DNA from: Labilithrix luteola | GTDB taxonomy: Bacteria; Myxococcota_A; Polyangia; Polyangiales; Polyangiaceae | Assembly: GCF_001263205.1 (NCBI RefSeq) | Contig: NZ_CP012333.1 | Span: 1,426,001-1,490,000 of the forward strand | Direction of reading: 5' to 3' | Length of the DNA stretch: 64,000 nucleotides | In this document: piece after piece, positions 59,902 through 64,000 of the stretch | How the letters are laid out: the number at the start of each line of letters is the position of its first letter | How positions within the stretch are numbered: position 1 is the first letter of the stretch | Position numbers and translations under genes: made by a program | Notes under the pieces: model-generated | The model's input: the letters and a program-made list of their open reading frames with translations, nothing else | Databases searched by the model: none | Told to the model about the DNA's origin: nothing

Positions 59902-61112
59902 CGCGCCACCACTCCTGAATCTTGGTCACAAGGTTCGACGACACATCGACCGTTGACGCATGCCTGGCCCGCAATGGCATCGCAGACATGGCCGCAGGCC
60001 CCGCAGTTGCGCGGATCGCTGTCGGTGTTGGTCTCGCAGCTGTCGGAGAGGTTCCCGTTGCAATCCGCCGTTCCGGCGATGCAGTGACGCTCACACGAGC
60101 CATACGCGCATACCGCGAAGCTCGCCTCGTCGTTGCTCGTACTGCACGCGATCCCGCACGCCCCGCAGTTGGTGAGATCCGAACTGAGGTCAGCGCATTT
60201 GCCACTGCAGGAGCCGAACAGACATCCCCTGGAGCAATAGGTTTGCCCCGGCGGACACAGGCACAAGGGCTGTCCGAATTCACCAGGAAGGCACTTCTCC
60301 GTGGGAGCGCACGCATTGCCGCAAGCGCCGCAATTGTTGTCGTCGAAGAGCGAGACCTCGCAACCATTGTCTCGCCGTCCGTCGCAATCACCGAAATAGC
60401 CGTCACACTTGAGAGTATCACATTTGGATTCCCAACAACCGACGTACATATGCGAAGGAATATCGACTCCACCGCCCCCCGTGGGATCGCACACGTTGCC
60501 GCAAGCACCGCAGTTGTTGTCGTCCGCCGTCGCGTCGGTACACGGAGGGAAGTGCGTATACGGGCAATAGATCTTCCCGGCCTCACAGCCACACTTCATC
60601 ACACCGAAACCGGTACGATCGACGCAAGCGTTGTCGTCCGGGCACTTGTCACCGCACGCTGCGCAGTTGTCGCCCGTTGCCGAATCCGTCTCGCATCCGT
60701 TGTCGTCCACACCGTCGCAGTCGAGCGTCAGCGGAGCGGTCCTGCATGCCATCTGGCAACGACCGTCGACGCAATCGTAGGTCTCTCGGTAAGTGTCCTG
60801 CGGGCAGACGAGCCCGCAGCCGCCACAGTTGTTGACGTCGACCTTGAAGTTCACGTCGCAGGCGAAGCGCGAGCCCGGGCACGTGGCGTGGCCAGCAGGA
60901 CATTCGCTCGACGGGCAGTAATTGGTGAGCCCGCGCTCCTCGACGTCGGCGTCGCCTCCGTCGGCAGGCGTGAACGACGGCGTCGCGACGGACGGGTCAC
61001 CGCCCAGATCGGTTTGGTCGACCGCACATGCCGCGGCCACGAGAAGGCACGCTGCAAGAACGACTTGCACCGAAGTGGCAACTCGCCACCGTGACGAATG
61101 AAGCGCACGCAT
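59898..61112 (-). CDS. Cys-rich repeat lipoprotein (NCGACG repeats)
   Basis: The 404-residue protein has a signal and lipidation Cys (LVAAACAVDQTD), then six or so repeats of about 45 residues. Each is built around NCGACGxxC and a following DCDGxxxNGCE: NCGGCGLVCP, DDNGCETDS, NCGACGNVC, RDNGCEVSLF, NCGACGNAC, NCGACGIAC, SDSCETNTD, NCGACGHVC. Such proteins in myxobacteria are commonly mislabelled as tryptophan synthase alpha chain; no TIM barrel is present. It is likely a disulfide-rich surface repeat protein. It is the first gene of the five-gene operon. Confidence 0.85.
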   Translation of the reverse strand: MRALHSSRWRVATSVQVVLAACLLVAAACAVDQTDLGGDPSVATPSFTPADGGDADVEERGLTNYCPSSECPAGHATCPGSRFACDVNFKVDVNNCGGCGLVCPQDTYRETYDCVDGRCQMACRTAPLTLDCDGVDDNGCETDSATGDNCAACGDKCPDDNACVDRTGFGVMKCGCEAGKIYCPYTHFPPCTDATADDNNCGACGNVCDPTGGGGVDIPSHMYVGCWESKCDTLKCDGYFGDCDGRRDNGCEVSLFDDNNCGACGNACAPTEKCLPGEFGQPLCLCPPGQTYCSRGCLFGSCSGKCADLSSDLTNCGACGIACSTSNDEASFAVCAYGSCERHCIAGTADCNGNLSDSCETNTDSDPRNCGACGHVCDAIAGQACVNGRCVVEPCDQDSGVVAR

Positions 61113-61156
61113 CGACTCTATACTTCCCAGCGGGTTCGACTCTGATCACGCGATCG

Positions 61157-61954
61157 TCACGGACGCGTCATATCGGTGCACGACGTCACGTTGATCTCGG
61201 AGCCCTCGTCGCCGAGCCACGGCGTCAAACGCATGGCATACGGGCTGTCCGGAAAACGAGAAACGAAACGATGCGCGGCCGCGCGAGCGTGTGCGACGTC
61301 CCCCGAGCGTCCGGTGATTTCGACGTCGACGACGTCAGCCTCGCGCTCGAGTCTGCCGTTCGGAAAGCGAGAACGGTAGTCCGAGAGCGCACGGCGCGCT
61401 TGCGCGCAATGGCGGTCCGAGAGCGCACGACGCGCACGTTCGAGCGCGTCGATTTCTTCGCGAAGCGACGAGCCTTCCTGAAGTGGAGCTTCGCGCGCAG
61501 TCTCGGGTGCTGCGTTGAAAGCTACCCGAGGTCCTTTCGGCGTGCGATCGACTCTCGGGGAATCTGGCGCCGCATTCGGCAAATCGGCGATCGAGAACGC
61601 AGGTGACGCTTCGACCGGCGCCATGACGGGCACCACGACGGGCGCGATGGTGGCTGCCGGGATCGGCACGGTCGGACTGGAAAGCGTCGAAGTCTCCTTC
61701 TCTTCGTGCGACGAAGACAAGGTGGCAATCGAGATGCCCGCGGCGATCACGACGACGGCAGACCAACCTCGCCACCCGAGAAGTCCGACGAGTCGGAGAC
61801 CGACGGACGACGCGCTCGCGCTCGACGTCGCCGTGGCGCTCGCAACCCCCACGCCCAGCGCGGCGAGTGTTCGAGACTTGCCTTCGTCGGTGTCCGGCCT
61901 CTCGCCACGTGCCGTAGCGAACGCTCGACGCAGCTGCGGATCGAGCTCGCTCAT
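61157..61954 (-). CDS. Membrane TPR protein of the ECF module, copy 2
   Basis: The 265-residue protein (ATG 61954) overlaps the sigma-factor stop by ATGA. It has a cytosolic N-terminal part (MSELDPQLRRAFATARGERP), a helix near 61-80 (GWSAVVVIAAGISIATL) and a Pro/Ala-rich linker. A C-terminal helical domain follows (EEIDALERARRALSDRHCAQ, ARRALSDYRSRFPNGRLERE, HRFVSRFPDSPYAMRLTPWL). The end RFPDSPYAMRL is comparable to RFPRTPYVPRL in copy 1 at 38044. Shared position, plan and this motif mark them as paralogues. A sigma-partner role is inferred. Confidence 0.78.
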   Translation of the reverse strand: MSELDPQLRRAFATARGERPDTDEGKSRTLAALGVGVASATATSSASASSVGLRLVGLLGWRGWSAVVVIAAGISIATLSSSHEEKETSTLSSPTVPIPAATIAPVVVPVMAPVEASPAFSIADLPNAAPDSPRVDRTPKGPRVAFNAAPETAREAPLQEGSSLREEIDALERARRALSDRHCAQARRALSDYRSRFPNGRLEREADVVDVEITGRSGDVAHARAAAHRFVSRFPDSPYAMRLTPWLGDEGSEINVTSCTDMTRP

Positions 61955-62514
61955 TTCGTACTCCTTTGCAAACGCGTCATGCCCGCCGAAAGCTCCGCAC
62001 GCGCACGACGAAGCCGCGATGCGGCCGTTCCGGGCGGAATGCCGAGGACGACAGAAGCCTCGGCAAGCGTCATTTCTTCGAGCTCGCAGAGAACGACGAT
62101 GTCGCGAAGCTCGTCGGGAAGCTCGGCGAGCAGCGTATCGACGAGGGCGATCTCTTCCTGTCGCTCGGCATCGTCTTCGACGCTGGGGTGCGCGGAGTCC
62201 GACTCCATGATGGCGGCCTTCTCCTGCAGCGTGCGGCGCCGGAGAATCGCGCGCCTCGCGTGCATCGCGAAGTTCGCCGCGCAGCGGAACAAGAAGGGTC
62301 GTTCGGCGCCGACCTCGACTCCATCCAGCTTGCGCGAGAAGACGAGGAACACTTCCTGGGCGACGTCGTCGGCCTCGCCCTTCGGGATCCCGAGGCGCCG
62401 GAGCGACCGCCAGACGAACAGGTAGTGCTCGTCGACGGCACGTCGCAATCGCTCGTCACGGCCGATCGCTTCGGCTGGCATGAGCGAAAGTGGACGAGCG
62501 ACATTCACCGACAT
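61951..62514 (-). CDS. ECF-family sigma factor, module 2
   Basis: The protein of about 187 residues has region 2 (YLFVWRSLRRLGIPKGEADD, VAQEVFLVFSRKLDGV, FLFRCAANFAMHARRAILRR) and region 4 (LCELEEMTLAEASVVLGIPP, GTAASRLRRARAELSAGM). The phrase FVWRSLRRLGIPKGEADDVA parallels FVWRSLRHFGVREADLEDQT of copy 1. I use ATG 62514 (MSVNVARPLSLM); an in-frame GTG at 62580 would overlap the upstream gene by 11 nt and add 22 residues. It is followed by its membrane partner with an ATGA overlap. Confidence 0.9.
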   Translation of the reverse strand: MSVNVARPLSLMPAEAIGRDERLRRAVDEHYLFVWRSLRRLGIPKGEADDVAQEVFLVFSRKLDGVEVGAERPFLFRCAANFAMHARRAILRRRTLQEKAAIMESDSAHPSVEDDAERQEEIALVDTLLAELPDELRDIVVLCELEEMTLAEASVVLGIPPGTAASRLRRARAELSAGMTRLQRSTK

Positions 62515-62569
62515 GACGTTCGCCTGCGGGGCCTCCTCTCCGTGACATTCCCGGCTGGGAGCCGATTTA

Positions 62570-63646
62570 TCACCAGACACGAACTTTCATCCCCACCCCA
62601 AGCTCGGCCGCTACGAGCGGCACGCGAAACAGGGACATCCCGCTGAGAACGAAGGACTGGCGGAGAATCGGCACCGTCGCCCCGCCGCCGAAGGTAAGGG
62701 CCACGCGAGGGGCGACCCAGAGAGCGACGCCAGCTTCGGCTCCAGCGCCGAGCCAAGGCTTCGTGGCGGATTCGTTCCTCTCGTAACCGCTCGATGCCGC
62801 CCGGAGTGCACCGACCTCGGCACGCGCGCACGCCCAAGGCTCCCACTGCCCTTCCCGCTGCGGCCCACGGAAGTGCTCGAACGAAACGCATCCCGAGGCA
62901 ACGAGCGCCCCCCAACCGAAGGTGACGTGCCCGCGACCGCGTTCGATCGTCGAATAGGGCGCCACGTCCACCGCGAGTCCGAGCGACGGCACCACACGCG
63001 CGTCGGTAGGCGGTCGCGCTTCGAGTCCCAACGCCACGCCCGCAGCGACGTTCGGCGTTCGCCCCGACACGCCGTGGGCCCCACCCGTGACGAAGACTTC
63101 TGCGCTTCGTTCGGCCTTCACCTCGGATGGTGGGGGCCCTCTTCGCGTCGACGGGCTCCTGGGCGCCTCGAGCGGCTTCGCAGGAACGACCGGCTCGGCA
63201 GGCACCGCGCCCTTCGCTCGCGACGCCTCGACCGCATCGGCTTCGAGGGCAACACCGAGGAAGAGCGCCAGCGCGAGCACGACGTCATCGCATCGCGTTT
63301 CGTGAATCTCACGAACGCCGAGCGACGCCCCCGTACTGTCCTCGAGCACGAGTCGGCCCTCGAAGCCGCGCCCCTCCTTGCGCGCCACCACACGCGCGAC
63401 GAGCGTTGGATGGTCGGAAGGTCCCGGCCACTCACGAACGCGCTGCCTCGCGAGGTCGACGAACGCCCGCTCGTCCGGACAGATCGGCTCGGCCTGGTAG
63501 TCGACGCGTAGCGTCCGCTGCACCCGCGGCTCCGAAAGTGCCCCCGAAGCGTCAGCGTCCTCACCGCGCGCCAAGCGAGGCGTCGCCACGAGCATGGCGG
63601 CGAGCAGAGCTGGCGGTGCTACCACGAAGACCGCCCGGGGTCGCAT
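62570..63646 (-). CDS. Envelope beta-barrel-like protein of the ECF module, copy 2
   Basis: The 358-residue protein (ATG 63646) has an export signal (VFVVAPPALLAAMLVATPRL). An N-terminal domain contains LRVDYQAEPICPDERAFVDL and a second Cys (HETRCDDVVLALALFLGVAL). A Pro/Ser/Arg linker follows, then a strand-rich half ending in a Trp (GVGMKVRVW). The plan matches copy 1 at 39432 (CP...C, linker, barrel) with low residue identity. The stop is 55 nt before the preferred sigma-factor start. It is divergent from a third member at 63799. Confidence 0.72.
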   Translation of the reverse strand: MRPRAVFVVAPPALLAAMLVATPRLARGEDADASGALSEPRVQRTLRVDYQAEPICPDERAFVDLARQRVREWPGPSDHPTLVARVVARKEGRGFEGRLVLEDSTGASLGVREIHETRCDDVVLALALFLGVALEADAVEASRAKGAVPAEPVVPAKPLEAPRSPSTRRGPPPSEVKAERSAEVFVTGGAHGVSGRTPNVAAGVALGLEARPPTDARVVPSLGLAVDVAPYSTIERGRGHVTFGWGALVASGCVSFEHFRGPQREGQWEPWACARAEVGALRAASSGYERNESATKPWLGAGAEAGVALWVAPRVALTFGGGATVPILRQSFVLSGMSLFRVPLVAAELGVGMKVRVW

Positions 63647-63798
63647 GCTCGAACGTCGCTCGGCTAGGTGACCACCATAGTCCCCTGCCGCGTCGGTGCG
63701 GTCAAGCGCACGAGCAGCAACGCTCGTTGCTCGAGACACGTCCGGGCGCGTCGCTCGCGCTTGACCTGGTCGAGCGCGGAACGGTACTTCGAGAGGAC

Positions 63799-64000
63799 AT
63801 GCTCGGGTCTCGCGGGGCGTGGACACCGGCAGCCTGCCCCGTTTGGACGGTCGCGGCGCTCATGACGTTCGCGAGCCAGGCGTACGCGAACGCGGCCTTC
63901 GCGAGCGACGAATCGGAGCCGTCGCCGTCGGTCGAGGCCATTTCGGTGGCCTACACCGCGGACGGGGCGTGTCCTACGAAGGAGCGCTTTCTCGCCAGCG
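63799..64000 (+). CDS. Third member of the CP-domain envelope protein family, N-terminal part
   Basis: The frame is open from ATG 63799 to the window edge (67 codons), preceded by GAGAGGA. It begins MLGSRGAWTPAACPVWTVAA and continues to a clear signal-peptidase context (FASQAYA). The mature part has VAYTADGACPTKERFLAS, which aligns with VDYQAEPICPDERAFVDL of copy 2 and DWKAPAGCPSRDEIVAS of copy 1. It therefore starts a third family member on the opposite strand, with a shared divergent promoter region (63647-63798). Its downstream genes lie outside. Confidence 0.7.
   Translation, partial: MLGSRGAWTPAACPVWTVAALMTFASQAYANAAFASDESEPSPSVEAISVAYTADGACPTKERFLAS

Noticed and set aside
59898..61112. 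Tryptophan synthase alpha chain
   Set aside because: The common database label for such Cys-rich repeat proteins; no TIM-barrel or TrpA motif is present.

Overview
The window is high-GC DNA from a gliding, predatory-type myxobacterium (Myxococcota). A Polyangia/Sorangiineae-like member is my inference. The basis is gene content: three Ser/Thr kinases, an FHA-domain sigma-54 activator, several divergent ECF-type sigma factors, many lipoproteins with Asp/Gly-rich 'DADGG' linkers, RCC1 and IgGFc-binding surface proteins, and a Tad-type pilus locus. No rRNA, tRNA, CRISPR array, integrase or insertion sequence was seen. Genes are densely packed: ATGA/GTGA stop-start overlaps are common, and nine of ten convergent gene pairs meet with 0-9 nt or overlap.

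Layout. 1-188: end of an XdhC-like gene. 203-4724: a signalling cluster with a PEGA/TPR protein, a membrane Ser/Thr kinase and a myxobacterial sigma factor on the minus strand, facing a cytosolic kinase with an N-terminal Cys/His motif. 4731-5964: DUF1993 protein and lipoprotein. 6163-15491: a Tad/Flp pilus locus with pilins, prepilin peptidase, TadE/TadG-like pseudopilins, CpaB, TadB, TadC and two FHA-like membrane proteins, preceded by a good sigma-54 promoter. It lacks TadA, CpaE and the secretin, so those must lie elsewhere. In its middle is a 383-residue protein (9769-10920) that begins as a Flp-like pilin and continues into a pre-toxin-like region and a kinase-fold-like C-terminus. 15514-18639: a transmembrane kinase and, tail to tail, an FHA-AAA+ sigma-54 activator, plausibly the regulatory end of the locus.

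18837-26284: mixed metabolic and envelope genes (TIGR03118 lipoprotein, diiron protein, ABC1 kinase, cupin/LysR pair, SDR). 26384-29954: a tight three-gene operon encoding a J-domain/pseudokinase fusion, a vWA protein and a divergent adenylosuccinate-synthetase homologue. I regard this as the second strong candidate for an undescribed system. 29783-37933: AsmA-like protein, GAF histidine kinase, small basic protein, universal stress protein, class III cyclase, DUF1622 and small membrane proteins.

38044-40505 and 61157-63646 are two copies of one module: ECF sigma factor, Ala/Pro-rich membrane TPR protein (likely the sigma partner) and an envelope beta-barrel-like protein. A third member of the envelope family starts at the right edge (63799). 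40609-51970: a lipoprotein glycosidase, a cholesterol-dependent-cytolysin-like pore former with a replaced membrane-recognition domain, DUF2156 protein, MFS transporter, MtfA-type peptidase, STAND ATPase, Gfo/Idh oxidoreductase and outer-membrane proteins. 52013-54105: methyltransferase, SRPBCC protein and AraC-type regulator. 54236-61112: a five-gene, overlap-coupled operon of surface lipoproteins.

Taken together, the kinases, FHA proteins and sigma factors suggest phosphorylation-linked control of surface structures. The Tad locus, pilin-effector fusion and cytolysin fit a predatory lifestyle; that functional reading is inference.
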